The notes under the pieces are model-generated. The model saw nothing but the letters and a program-made list of their open reading frames with translations. It was not told the origin of the DNA and searched no databases. Shown here piece after piece: positions 54,270-63,393 of a stretch of 64,000 bases of DNA. This DNA is from Nitrosospira multiformis (GTDB taxonomy: Bacteria > Pseudomonadota > Gammaproteobacteria > Burkholderiales > Nitrosomonadaceae), in the NCBI RefSeq assembly GCF_900111585.1, contig NZ_FOHI01000005.1, forward strand, positions 186,001-250,000. Reading direction: 5' to 3'. Position numbers and translations under genes: made by a program. Position 1 is the stretch's first letter. Each line of letters starts with the position of its first letter.

Positions 54270-54300
54270 TAAAAGAGGCGACGGTTTGTCGCCTCTTTTA
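54270..54300. terminator. Bidirectional terminator between the phosphatase gene and rne
   Basis: TAAAAGAGGCGAC (54270-54282) pairs with GTCGCCTCTTTTA (54288-54300) around a 5-nt loop. The A-run and T-run ends let it work on both strands. It lies 9 bp past the rne stop. Confidence 0.9.
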
Positions 54301-54308
54301 TGAGACTT

Positions 54309-57233
54309 TTACTTATGAGTCTCCACTTGTACCAGTGCTTCCTGCTGCTCGATTACGGGGGGAGGAGGCGTTCTTCTACGTCGAGGCTGTGCTTTCATTG
54401 CTTCTCCTTCCGCTTCGGTTTCAGCAGGTCTTATTTTTTCGGGAAGGGTCTCGATCATGATCAGACCGGCCGCACTTAAATCGAGAGATGGCGTAGCCTG
54501 TGGTTGCTGAGGAGGCTCCGCTTGCTGTCCCTCTTGTGCAGGAACTTCTTCCTGTTCGATTTTTGTATGAGGCATAGCCGTTTCCAGGGCGCTTACGGAA
54601 ACCCTGGAGGTGTCGTCCTCCGGAACGACCCTTGCTGCTTCAACTTCAACTGGCGGCTCTGATGCAATTAAAAGCGACGGACCGGTAATCGCTGCTTCGG
54701 TCGCTGCCTCTCTCCAATCCTCAGGAAGCTTGTCGGATGGCTCATGAGCAATCTGCTGTTCATTCGCCAGAATCACTTTTTCGGCAATCGTAGCTGCCGG
54801 AGCAGGGGCAGATTCCATCGCAGCCACTTGAGGTACAGCTTCGGGCGCAACTTCGGCCACAGCTTCGGGCATAATTACCGGCAGAGTTCTATCTGTCCGC
54901 AAAGCTTCGGAAGGGGTGTCATCCTTTGCTCCCGCAGGGGATTCCTTCAATGCCTCTTTTCCGTCCAGGAGGGCAGAAGCCAGGATAAGTGGCGGTGTTC
55001 CATTTATCGGGCCCGAAATGATATCTGCCGCAGGATTTTCCTCGTGCGCTACCTGATCGGCAGATTGCTGGAGGGGAGAATCCTTTGCAATTGCCTGCCT
55101 GGCTTCACGCGCTGCGCGATCCAGGCGCTCGCTCCGGTCGCGTTGCCTGCCACCACGCCGTCTGCGGCGGCTGCCTTCCTCACTCGGCTGTACGGCTTCT
55201 TCCGTGGCAGGCGGTTGCTCGGAAGAGGGTTTGAGTTCCGCCCGCGGCTTTTCTTCACGCTGCGACCGGGGATGCTTTTTTGCAGCAGCTCTTTCGCTCT
55301 GAGTTTTTGCCTCGCTGCGTTCCTGACGCTGCGGCACAGCTTCGCGCACCGGCTCTGCGGCGCCGCTTGCACTGATTTCGGTCCCGCGCTCCGCGCGCAC
55401 CTCACGTGGACGTTGAGCGGTGCGTCCTGCCTTTTCATTTTCGCTGCGTCCTTCCCGGCGGTCACGGCGTCCCTGACTCCGTTCCTCACGATGTGCAGCA
55501 GCGGCAGGCGGTTCGTGCCGAACGGTCTTTTCGCCGACCCCTACCTGTTTAAACCAGCCGAATATTTTATCGAGCAGGGAAAGCGGTTCCGGTTCATGCG
55601 GCGGTTTTTGCTCGCGTACCGGGGCAGGTTGTGACGGCGTGATGCCTCGTACCGCTGCCTGCTGCCGCACAGGCTTCGCTTCCTGTCCGCTGGAAGGCAG
55701 AGGGATATCCTGGGCCGGTTTTTCCACCATCTGGTAACTCGTCTGAACTTCACCAAGTTTTACGTCGTCATGACGCAGGCGGCTGATGCTGTAATTGGGC
55801 GTTTCGAGATGGATGTTGGGGATCAGAACGACACTTACTTTCAGGCGTGCTTCGATTGCATGAATTTCCGCGCGTTTTTCGTTCAGCAGATAAGTCGCTA
55901 CATCTACCGGCACCTGAGCATGCAGCACTGCCGTATTCTCCTTCATCGCTTCTTCCTGAATGATTCTGAGGATATGCAATGCCGAGGAATCGGTACCCCG
56001 GATGTGACCGGTGCCGTGGCAGCGCGGACAGGAAATATAGCTGCTTTCACCCAGGGAAGGCCGCAGCCGCTGGCGCGATAATTCGAGCAAACCGAAGCGG
56101 GAAATCTTACCCATCTGTACGCGTGCCCGATCGTAGCGCAACGCGTCGTGCAGCCGGTTTTCCACCTCCCGCTGGTTGCGCGAGACTTCCATGTCGATAA
56201 AGTCGATGACCACGAGTCCACCGAGGTCGCGCAGGCGCAGTTGCCGCGCGATTTCATCCGCCGCCTCCAGATTGGTAGCCAGGGCCGTCTGCTCGATGTC
56301 GGAACCGCGGGTGGCACGGGCTGAATTTACATCCACCGAGACCAGGGCTTCTGTATGATCGATCACGATCGCACCGCCCGAGGGGAGGGTAACCTGCCGC
56401 GAATATGCGGTTTCGATCTGGTGTTCGATTTGAAAGCGGGAAAACAGGGGCACGTCATCCCGATAGAGCTTGACCCGCGCTACATTGCCGGGCATGACAT
56501 GACCCATGAACTGGCATGCCTGCTCATAGATGCTTTCCGTGTCAATCAGGATTTCACCGATTTCCTGATTGAAGTAATCCCGGATTGCCCTGATGACGAG
56601 ACTGCTTTCCTGGTAAATCAGGAAAGCGCCGCTCTGGCCTTTGGAAGCATCTTCAATAGCACGCCACAACTGCAGCAGGTAGTTGAGGTCCCACTGCAAC
56701 TCTTCTTCGCTGCGCCCTATCCCTGCCGTGCGGGCAATGATGCTCATGCCCTGAGGAATGTTCAAATGCGACATGACATCGCGCAGTTCGGCGCGATCTT
56801 CGCCTTCTATGCGGCGCGAGACACCTCCCCCGCGGGGGTTATTGGGCATCAGCACCAGATAGCGGCCCGCGAGTGAGATATAGGTGGTAAGTGCGGCTCC
56901 TTTTGTTCCCCGTTCGTCCTTGTCCACCTGGACGATGAGTTCCTGGCCTTCATGAAGCGCGTCCTGGACTCGAACGCGGCCCGGGTCCAGGCTCTCTTTC
57001 AAGTAAGAGCGCGAAATTTCCTTGAACGGCAGAAAACCATGCCGCTCGCCGCCGTACTCGACGAAGGCGGCTTCGAGGCTTGGTTCAAGACGGGTGATAA
57101 CAGCTTTGTAGATATTGCTCTTACGTTGTTCCTTGCCGGCAGATTCAATGTCGAGATCGATGAGTTTTTGACCATCGACAATAGCGACACGCAATTCCTC
57201 CGGCTGTGTCGCATTAAATAGCATGCGTTTCAT
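54309..57233 (-). CDS. rne: Ribonuclease E
   Basis: Endoribonuclease of the RNA degradosome, acting in mRNA decay and rRNA/tRNA maturation. The 5' half is catalytic: S1 domain (about 38-120, with AAFVEYGGERHGFLPF), 5'-sensor region, DNase I-like domain with metal-binding Asp in VSVDVNSARATRGS and in VVIDFIDME, and the Zn-link CPRCHGTG. From about residue 520 it becomes disordered, rich in Pro, Glu, Arg and Ala, the scaffold part. At 974 aa it is near E. coli (1061). The Shine-Dalgarno GGGAGG, 7 nt before the ATG, is inside a hairpin (see separate entry). Confidence 0.96.
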   Translation of the reverse strand: MKRMLFNATQPEELRVAIVDGQKLIDLDIESAGKEQRKSNIYKAVITRLEPSLEAAFVEYGGERHGFLPFKEISRSYLKESLDPGRVRVQDALHEGQELIVQVDKDERGTKGAALTTYISLAGRYLVLMPNNPRGGGVSRRIEGEDRAELRDVMSHLNIPQGMSIIARTAGIGRSEEELQWDLNYLLQLWRAIEDASKGQSGAFLIYQESSLVIRAIRDYFNQEIGEILIDTESIYEQACQFMGHVMPGNVARVKLYRDDVPLFSRFQIEHQIETAYSRQVTLPSGGAIVIDHTEALVSVDVNSARATRGSDIEQTALATNLEAADEIARQLRLRDLGGLVVIDFIDMEVSRNQREVENRLHDALRYDRARVQMGKISRFGLLELSRQRLRPSLGESSYISCPRCHGTGHIRGTDSSALHILRIIQEEAMKENTAVLHAQVPVDVATYLLNEKRAEIHAIEARLKVSVVLIPNIHLETPNYSISRLRHDDVKLGEVQTSYQMVEKPAQDIPLPSSGQEAKPVRQQAAVRGITPSQPAPVREQKPPHEPEPLSLLDKIFGWFKQVGVGEKTVRHEPPAAAAHREERSQGRRDRREGRSENEKAGRTAQRPREVRAERGTEISASGAAEPVREAVPQRQERSEAKTQSERAAAKKHPRSQREEKPRAELKPSSEQPPATEEAVQPSEEGSRRRRRGGRQRDRSERLDRAAREARQAIAKDSPLQQSADQVAHEENPAADIISGPINGTPPLILASALLDGKEALKESPAGAKDDTPSEALRTDRTLPVIMPEAVAEVAPEAVPQVAAMESAPAPAATIAEKVILANEQQIAHEPSDKLPEDWREAATEAAITGPSLLIASEPPVEVEAARVVPEDDTSRVSVSALETAMPHTKIEQEEVPAQEGQQAEPPQQPQATPSLDLSAAGLIMIETLPEKIRPAETEAEGEAMKAQPRRRRTPPPPVIEQQEALVQVETHK

Positions 57234-57241
57234 TTTTATGC

Positions 57242-57284
57242 CTCCCGCGCTCTAGTCACGGCAGACAGCCTACGCGCGCGGGAG
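57242..57284 (-). promoter_or_regulatory. Hairpin sequestering the rne Shine-Dalgarno
   Basis: On the rne message CTCCCGCGC (57284-57276) pairs perfectly with GCGCGGGAG (57250-57242), a 9-bp GC-rich stem. The 3' arm contains five of the six bases of the GGGAGG Shine-Dalgarno (57246-57241). Closed, it would hide the ribosome site of rne. The remaining ~370 bp up to rluC are gene-free leader and promoter DNA with no other feature I can name. Confidence 0.6.
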
Positions 57285-57651
57285 AACATGTCCTGCGCGG
57301 CGTATACGAGAGCTTTTAGTCAGACAACTTGATCATGGCGTCAGGGTTGCTTGTTAAAAATGGCCACTTCTCTGGCTTATCTCTGGCTTGTCACTGTGGC
57401 CCTGCTTTATTTCGCAAGCAGAACCAGGAAATTAGTTTCAATCAGGCTTCGACTAGGGCTGCCCGTAACCAGGCGCTTCGAAACTGAAAACTGAAATCGA
57501 CGTGTGCTTTGAGCGCGTAAATCCATTACTATCGCTACTTTATTGGTGAGCGACATTAACCATATCTTGAGGTCAGCTCTTTTCCCTCGGATAAAATCCC
57601 ATCAACAGTACCACCTCGTGCACCGGATAAAGGATAGGCTGGAACCCTGAC

Positions 57652-58695
57652 TTGACAAGTATAAGTAGAGTTAAAGATTTACGCAAAGAATTTCCTCCAA
57701 GCCCTGTGGTGAGGGAAATCATAGGGGAGGAGAGTAAAGGGCAGCGTATTGATAATTTTTTAATCAAACGCTTGAAAAACGTGCCCAAAAGTCACGTCTA
57801 CCAGTTGTTGCGCAGCGGGCAGGTGCGCATTAACAGTAAGCGAGCCGCTCCGGACTACCATCTCCAATCCGGAGATATTGTTCGCATACCCCCGGTGAGA
57901 ACGGTGGAAAAATCGGCGCTGTCCTCGAAGAAATTGAGTAAACTGGGTTTTATTGCATTTCAGGTTTTGTTCGAGGATGATGCACTGATTGCCGTCAACA
58001 AACCTCCTGGAGTTGCCGTGCATGGAGGAAGCGGCATAAGCTTCGGAGTGATAGAGCAATTGCGCGCGCAGCATCCTGACTGGAGATTTCTGGAGCTCGC
58101 ACATCGGCTGGACAGGGAAACTTCTGGCGTACTGCTCCTTGCCAAGAACCGACCGGCACTTGTAGAGTTGCATCGGCAACTTCGCGTGGGAGAGGTGGAA
58201 AAACACTACCTGACCCTGGTCAAGGGCAGGTGGCGTAATGCGCGCCAGAGTGTCAGGCTGTCGCTCAGGAAATATCTGACACCCGCCGGAGAACGGCGGG
58301 TAGCGGTGGAAAAGGATGCAAATGAAAAAAAAGGTGGAATGAGCGCCCATACTGTTTTCATCCTGCGGAAATCATGGCAGAGCTTCAGCCTGCTGGAGGC
58401 CGAGCTGAAAACCGGACGTACGCATCAGATTCGCGTGCACCTTGCCTATCTCGGGTTTCCTATAGCGGGAGATGACAAGTATGGGGATTTTGCCTTGAAT
58501 AAGGATATTGCCCGGCGTGTTCCGGGTTTGGGACGCATGTTTCTCCATGCCTGGGCAGTCGAATTCGCGCATCCCGTTACGCATGAAAAACTTCGTCTCG
58601 AAGCACCGCTGCCGGACGATCTGCAAAAATTTCTGGATGCGATGGATAGCTCTGATAAACCACCGAAGCTTCCGGCGGAAAGGACGTTCCCCTGA
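57652..58695 (+). CDS. rluC: 23S rRNA pseudouridine synthase RluC-type
   Basis: 347-aa pseudouridine synthase of the RluA family with an N-terminal S4 RNA-binding domain (about 28-75, QRIDNFLIKRLKNVPKSHVYQ). The catalytic motif is HRLDRETSGVLLL, with D154. TGRTHQIRVHLAYLG is the second family motif. Its position divergent from rne is typical for rluC, which modifies 23S U955, U2504 and U2580. The start is probably TTG 57652; a GTG at 57706 is possible, since no ATG precedes the S4 domain. Confidence 0.93.
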   Translation: MTSISRVKDLRKEFPPSPVVREIIGEESKGQRIDNFLIKRLKNVPKSHVYQLLRSGQVRINSKRAAPDYHLQSGDIVRIPPVRTVEKSALSSKKLSKLGFIAFQVLFEDDALIAVNKPPGVAVHGGSGISFGVIEQLRAQHPDWRFLELAHRLDRETSGVLLLAKNRPALVELHRQLRVGEVEKHYLTLVKGRWRNARQSVRLSLRKYLTPAGERRVAVEKDANEKKGGMSAHTVFILRKSWQSFSLLEAELKTGRTHQIRVHLAYLGFPIAGDDKYGDFALNKDIARRVPGLGRMFLHAWAVEFAHPVTHEKLRLEAPLPDDLQKFLDAMDSSDKPPKLPAERTFP

Positions 58696-58853
58696 CTTCC
58701 TTCCCTCATAGCAGTTCAAGTATCTTATTCAATAGAGATCGCTACAGGGGTATGGGAGTGGAGGCGGAAACAATGAGGAGTTTTGGCAGGTTTATATTTG
58801 TGGCCTGTCCCTGCGGCAGAACGCTTTATTTGACTTGAAGGATCGAAATAATC

Positions 58854-59804
58854 ATGTCTGATTCACAGAATCGAAACGAAGGTTGGGACAGGCAGGTGCT
58901 GGAAAAGCTGGTGTTCTCCACCTTGCAGGAACAGCGCCGCACGCGGCAGTGGGGAGTATTTTTTAAGTCTCTTACTTTTACCTGGCTGTTTATCCTGCTA
59001 TTTTTCGGTCTTGGCTGGTTTGGAGACAGCAGTATGTCCATTTCCGGCAAGCATACCGCTCTCGTCGATTTGCGCGGTGTAATCTCTCCCGATAGCATCA
59101 GCAGCGCGGAAAATATTACTGCTGGCTTGCAGCAGGCATTCAAGGACGCAAAAACGCAGGGTGTGATCCTGCGCATCAACAGTCCTGGAGGGAGTCCCGT
59201 CCAGGCAGGATATATCAACGATGAGATACGCCGCCTGCGTGCAGAATATCCTGAAATACCCCTCTATGCGGTCGTGGAAGATATCTGTGCTTCGGGCGGC
59301 TATTATGTAGCGGTTGCCGCCGACAAGATATATGTGGACAAGGCAAGTATCATTGGCTCCATCGGCGTCCTGATTAACGGGTTCGGTTTCACAAAAGCAA
59401 TGGAAAAACTTGGCATCGAAAGGCGGTTGATCACGGCAGGGGAAAGCAAGGCTTTTCTCGATCCATTTTCTCCCAACAATCGCGAGCAGGAGGAATATGC
59501 AAAGAAAATGCTGGGTGATATCCATGAGCAATTCATTCAGGTAGTTCAGCAAGGTCGGGGCGAACGCCTGAAAGAAAGGCCGGAAATATTCAGCGGCAAG
59601 GTGTGGACAGGTCAAAAAAGTGTAGAACTGGGACTTGCTGACGGAATGGGCAGCGCGGAATACGTGGCGCGGGAAATTATCAAGGCGGAACACATCGTCG
59701 ACTATACAACCCGGGAGGGAGTTGCCGAGCGCCTCGCCAAGCGCTTTGGGGGAGTCCTGGCGGAAACGCTGAGTGGTTTGGGAATGAGTGCGGAACTCCA
59801 CTAA
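58854..59804 (+). CDS. sppA: S49 family signal peptide peptidase (short SppA)
   Basis: 316-aa single-domain form of the membrane serine peptidase that degrades cleaved signal peptides. One N-terminal membrane helix (about 39-56). The Ser/Lys dyad is visible: S147 in EDICASGGYYVAVAAD and K199 in TAGESKAFLDPFSP. It lies downstream of rluC on the same strand after a 158-bp gap. A GAAGGA Shine-Dalgarno precedes the ATG. Converges with the methyltransferase gene. Confidence 0.94.
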   Translation: MSDSQNRNEGWDRQVLEKLVFSTLQEQRRTRQWGVFFKSLTFTWLFILLFFGLGWFGDSSMSISGKHTALVDLRGVISPDSISSAENITAGLQQAFKDAKTQGVILRINSPGGSPVQAGYINDEIRRLRAEYPEIPLYAVVEDICASGGYYVAVAADKIYVDKASIIGSIGVLINGFGFTKAMEKLGIERRLITAGESKAFLDPFSPNNREQEEYAKKMLGDIHEQFIQVVQQGRGERLKERPEIFSGKVWTGQKSVELGLADGMGSAEYVAREIIKAEHIVDYTTREGVAERLAKRFGGVLAETLSGLGMSAELH

Positions 59805-59846
59805 CCCGGATATTTCGCCAAGATCACGCTGTGGCGCCCTTCGCTG

Positions 59847-59889
59847 CCCGATCCCCGCTTTATGGGGCCCCTTGGGCTACGCTCTCGGG
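59847..59889. repeat. REP-like palindromic repeat, copy 1
   Basis: 43-bp element with CCCGA and TCGGG ends and an inner CCCCGC-TTTAT-GGGG hairpin. Copy 2 is at 59975-60017 in the same orientation with two mismatches, 128 bp apart. This copy lies just after the sppA stop. Confidence 0.8.
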
Positions 59890-59961
59890 GCGACCGTGGC
59901 GGGTGGAGCAGTGTCTTCCGAAGGAAGATGTGACCCCGAAACGGGATGCAGGCGCCCGCCC

Positions 59962-60726
59962 TTAATTGCGGTCGCCCGACCCCCGCTTTATGGGGCCCCT
60001 CGGGCTACGCTCTCGGGCGCCACCATGCAACAAAAAGACAACAGGTTTGTTACTAAGGTCGGGCGAGATGCGCTTCCACTCCTTGACGGTCCTGGTTGCG
60101 ATGAATTCGTCTGCAAAGGTGAGGTTGCATGCGATACAGAGAGCCGTTCCTTCGCGGCAGGTGGCAGTGATCGCCTCCAGCAGCTTCTGATTGCGATAAG
60201 GCGTTTCGATGAATATCTGGGTTTGATCGCCGGTGATGGAGTTCTTTTCCAGTTCAATGATTTTTTTTATACGCTTGCTATTTTCAACCGGCAGGTAGCC
60301 ATGAAACGCAAAGCGCTGGCCATTCAATCCAGAGGACATCAGCGCGAGAAGAATGGAGGAGGGACCGACGAGAGGAACTACCCGGATATTCTTCTGGTGG
60401 GCGAGGCGCACCAATCCAGCTCCCGGATCAGCTATTGCGGGGCAGCCAGCCTCCGATAACAATCCTGTATCTATTCCCGCGAGCAGTGGCGCAAGCAGAT
60501 TCTCAAACTCCCTGGCCTGAGTGTGTTCGTCCAGCACCTGCATGGTAATCTGCTGCAAGGGGAGAGCACAGCCCACCTGTTTCAGGAATTGCCTGGCTGT
60601 TTTCGGATGCTCGACAATATAACGATCAAGCCGGGCAATACATTCACGGACCGCAGGAGGCACTGTCCAGCCAATATCGCTGTTGCCCAGTGGGGCAGGG
60701 ATGAGATAGAGCGTTCCTATACTCAA
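59962..60726 (-). CDS. RsmI-like tetrapyrrole-methylase-fold SAM methyltransferase
   Basis: 254-aa methyltransferase of the TP-methylase family. It begins [12 protein letters not shown] rather than the LYVVATPIGN of true RsmI. It has the SAM-binding [18 protein letters not shown] and [20 protein letters not shown] segments. It matches the paralogue that neighbours maf in Betaproteobacteria. RsmI methylates C1402 of 16S rRNA; this protein may have another target. Its last ~18 residues (from [13 protein letters not shown]) are encoded by REP-like copy 2. The start overlaps the maf stop by 4 bp (ATGA). Confidence 0.88.
   Translation of the reverse strand: MSIGTLYLIPAPLGNSDIGWTVPPAVRECIARLDRYIVEHPKTARQFLKQVGCALPLQQITMQVLDEHTQAREFENLLAPLLAGIDTGLLSEAGCPAIADPGAGLVRLAHQKNIRVVPLVGPSSILLALMSSGLNGQRFAFHGYLPVENSKRIKKIIELEKNSITGDQTQIFIETPYRNQKLLEAITATCREGTALCIACNLTFADEFIATRTVKEWKRISPDLSNKPVVFLLHGGARERSPRGPIKRGSGDRN
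59975..60017. repeat. REP-like palindromic repeat, copy 2
   Basis: 41 of 43 bases equal copy 1 at 59847. It lies inside the 3' end of the RsmI-like gene and encodes its final residues, so the insertion probably replaced the original C-terminus. Confidence 0.8.
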
Positions 60727-61319
60727 ACTATCTCGACACCTTCAAGCGTCAGCATTTCAACAAGCGCAATCAGCGGTAAACCGATCAATGCGGTGGGATC
60801 CTCGCTTTCCATATGCTCTATCAGCGCGATCCCGAGTCCCTCGAGCTTCGAACTGGCGGCACAATGATAGGGTTGTTCCTTATCGAGATAATTTTCTATC
60901 TGAGGGTCGCTTAATAGGCGGAATTTGACGCGAGAGGGAACGAGGCGCGCCTGCGTGGTGCCTTGATCGCTGTTGAAAAGGCAGAGTGCAGTATAAAACG
61001 AAACTTCTTTTCCACGGATAAGCTGCAACTGCTGGGTGGCGTTGTGACGGTTCAGGGGTTTTCCGAGCTGGATACCTTCGAAAACTGCAACCTGGTCGGC
61101 GCCAATAATTAAAGCGCCGGGATGAGTTGCTGCAACTGCACGGGTTTTCGCAGCAGCCAGGCGAACGGCAGTAGCGTCCGGAGTTTCATCGGGCAAAGGC
61201 GTTTCATCGATATCCGGATTACTGACGTCGAAGGGGATCTGCAGGCGCTGGAGAAGATCCCGGCGATAAATGGAACTGGATCCTAATATAAGCTGTTGCG
61301 CAATCTGCTGTGTTTTCAA
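60723..61319 (-). CDS. Maf/YceF family nucleotide pyrophosphatase
   Basis: 198-aa house-cleaning nucleotide pyrophosphatase. Family motifs: [17 protein letters not shown] at the N-terminus, [11 protein letters not shown] and [18 protein letters not shown]. The YceF group hydrolyses modified nucleotides such as m7GTP, and the position next to yceD-rpmF-plsX fits YceF. It forms an operon with the RsmI-like gene (ATGA overlap) and is divergent from yceD across about 220-250 bp. Confidence 0.92.
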   Translation of the reverse strand: MKTQQIAQQLILGSSSIYRRDLLQRLQIPFDVSNPDIDETPLPDETPDATAVRLAAAKTRAVAATHPGALIIGADQVAVFEGIQLGKPLNRHNATQQLQLIRGKEVSFYTALCLFNSDQGTTQARLVPSRVKFRLLSDPQIENYLDKEQPYHCAASSKLEGLGIALIEHMESEDPTALIGLPLIALVEMLTLEGVEIV

Positions 61320-61572
61320 TGTTTATTATTTTGAAGGGGAGGAGCTTTTTTGACACTCAAGGGCAAAAAATATATCATGCGCGCCGTATAACGCTGCAAA
61401 TTCACCGGGATTGTAATACCAAGTACGCGCCGACATCAATTGAGTACCAGGCGGGGCTCGCGGATATAAAGTATATAAGATTATGTCTTATGTCCGACAA
61501 CCCTATCATCCGGGGTATTTCTGAAAAGGCAGCGAGATTTTGAAGCCGGTAGGAGACAAGAGCGTAACGTTT

Positions 61573-62076
61573 ATGGCTGTCCCGCTTGTCATAGATTCCC
61601 TGGATTTCGCATGTAATGCGGAAGTGCGCCGTGGTAAGATCGCGATTGCCAGATTTCAGCGCCTGCAGGATTATCTGGCTAATAATTCCGGTGAACTGGG
61701 ATATGCAGTTACTGGAGCGCTGGATGCAAACGGAAGGCCAGTTTTGCGCGTAGACATTCAAGGTGTCGTCAGCCTCCAATGCCAGCGTTGTCTGGAGGAA
61801 CTCGAGCATGTGCTCGACATCCATACAGAGTTGCTACTGGCGCAAAATGAGCAAGAGCTCCAGAGTCTTGATGAGGACGAATTCGTGGACTGTATTCTGG
61901 CTCAGCCCGAAATGGACGTTCTATTGCTTATCGAGGATGAGATCATTCTGGCTCTGCCCGTATCTCCACGCCATGAACAGGACGAATGTATGCCTGGCGG
62001 CGGACGGGAGGATGGGAAAGCAATAAGGGAAGCATCTCCCTTTGCCGCTCTGGCGGCATTGAAAAAAACGCATTGA
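61573..62076 (+). CDS. yceD: YceD family protein (DUF177)
   Basis: 167-aa protein of the DUF177/YceD family, needed for 23S rRNA accumulation in plants and Bacteria. The central CQRCLEEL (zinc-binding-like) and the acidic tail region with DEDEFVDCIL are characteristic. ATG 61573 (MAVPLVIDSLDF) is the likely start; the frame is open from a TTG at 61540. Upstream of rpmF, the standard order. Confidence 0.92.
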   Translation: MAVPLVIDSLDFACNAEVRRGKIAIARFQRLQDYLANNSGELGYAVTGALDANGRPVLRVDIQGVVSLQCQRCLEELEHVLDIHTELLLAQNEQELQSLDEDEFVDCILAQPEMDVLLLIEDEIILALPVSPRHEQDECMPGGGREDGKAIREASPFAALAALKKTH

Positions 62077-62097
62077 ATTTATTGAGGAGTTGAATTT

Positions 62098-62277
62098 ATG
62101 GCAGTGCAACAAAACAAGAAGTCCCCCTCCAAGCGGGGCATGCACCGATCGCATGATTTCCTGAGGACGACGCCCTTGTCGGTTGATCCCGGCACGGGTG
62201 AGGTGCATTTGCGCCATCACATCAGCCCCAACGGCTATTATCGCGGCAAAAAGGTCATCAAAACAAAAGAAGATTGA
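62098..62277 (+). CDS. rpmF: 50S ribosomal protein L32
   Basis: 59-aa ribosomal protein. It starts [20 protein letters not shown], the canonical L32 N-terminus, and ends KKVIKTKED. No zinc Cys motif is present, so it is the C-minus form. An AGGAG Shine-Dalgarno lies at about 62083-62090, 22 bp after the yceD stop. It sits between yceD and plsX as usual. Confidence 0.96.
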   Translation: MAVQQNKKSPSKRGMHRSHDFLRTTPLSVDPGTGEVHLRHHISPNGYYRGKKVIKTKED

Positions 62278-62331
62278 ATTTCGCCTGTTGATTTTTCGGT
62301 CCGAAGTTTATTCCGGCCTCAAGGGCAGAAA

Positions 62332-63393
62332 TTGACTATAACCGTAGCTGTAGACTGCATGGGTGGCGATCACGGCGCCCATGTGACGGTTCCCGCGACC
62401 GTCAGCTATCTCCAACGCAACCCCGCAATCGACGTGGTTCTGGTAGGGTTGCCTGATGTTATTGAATCCGAATTGCGCGCCTTGGGGTATACGCAGAGCC
62501 CTCGGCTCAGGATTCATGCTGCAAGCGAGGTTGTCAGCATGGATGAGTCTCCGGCCACGGCATTGCGGGGTAAAAAAAATTCTTCGATGCGCGTTGCGCT
62601 CAACCTGGTCAAGAGCGGCGAAGCCCAGGCCTGTGTCAGCGCCGGTAACACTGGAGCGTTGTTAGCGACTTCCCGATTTGTATTGAAGACGCTTCCCGGC
62701 ATCGACCGGCCAGCGCTTGCTGTGGTATTGCCTACCATGAGAGGGCACACCTATGTGCTTGATCTCGGCGCAAACGTGGATTGCACTGCTGAGCACCTGC
62801 TTCAATTCGGTGTGATGGGCGCCACCCTGGTATCGAGTATCGAGAACAAGGAAAAACCGAGTATCGGTTTGTTGAATATCGGCGAGGAAGAGATCAAAGG
62901 AAATGATGTGGTGAAGCGCGCGGCGGAACTGCTACGTGACAGTGGGCTTAATTTCTACGGAAATATCGAGGGAAACGATATCTATAAAGGAACGACCGAT
63001 GTGGTTGTGTGCGACGGCTTCGTTGGCAATGTTGCGCTGAAAACCTCGGAGGGCGTGGCGCAAATGCTTTCCCATTACCTGCGCGAAGAATTCAGGCGAA
63101 ACCTTCTCACTAAACTTGCGGGACTTATCGCCCTGCCTGTGATCAGTGCCTTCAAGCGCCGCGTCGATCACCGGCGCTACAACGGGGCTAGCTTGCTCGG
63201 ACTCCGTGGCATCGTCATCAAGAGCCATGGCTCGGCTGACAGGCGCGCATTCGGCTTTGCAATTGCGCGCGCCGTGGATGAAGTACGGGGCGGCATGTTG
63301 CGTCATATAAGCGAGCGGGTGGCGCAATTATCGCATCAATCCATGCAATCCTCCTCATGCCGCCAGTCGCTCCCGGAAGAGAGCCCGGTATGA
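62332..63393 (+). CDS. plsX: Phosphate acyltransferase PlsX
   Basis: Makes acyl-phosphate from acyl-ACP for phospholipid synthesis. The start is TTG 62332, with AAGGG 8 nt upstream; the protein begins [14 protein letters not shown], the family N-terminus. Further motifs: [36 protein letters not shown]. At 353 aa it matches E. coli (356). It overlaps fabH by 4 bp (ATGA). Confidence 0.96.
   Translation: MTITVAVDCMGGDHGAHVTVPATVSYLQRNPAIDVVLVGLPDVIESELRALGYTQSPRLRIHAASEVVSMDESPATALRGKKNSSMRVALNLVKSGEAQACVSAGNTGALLATSRFVLKTLPGIDRPALAVVLPTMRGHTYVLDLGANVDCTAEHLLQFGVMGATLVSSIENKEKPSIGLLNIGEEEIKGNDVVKRAAELLRDSGLNFYGNIEGNDIYKGTTDVVVCDGFVGNVALKTSEGVAQMLSHYLREEFRRNLLTKLAGLIALPVISAFKRRVDHRRYNGASLLGLRGIVIKSHGSADRRAFGFAIARAVDEVRGGMLRHISERVAQLSHQSMQSSSCRQSLPEESPV

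Noticed and set aside
59788-60459. Long plus-strand frame of 223 codons across the repeats and the RsmI-like gene
   Set aside because: It is antisense to a clear methyltransferase gene, made partly of palindromic repeat, and has no family resemblance.
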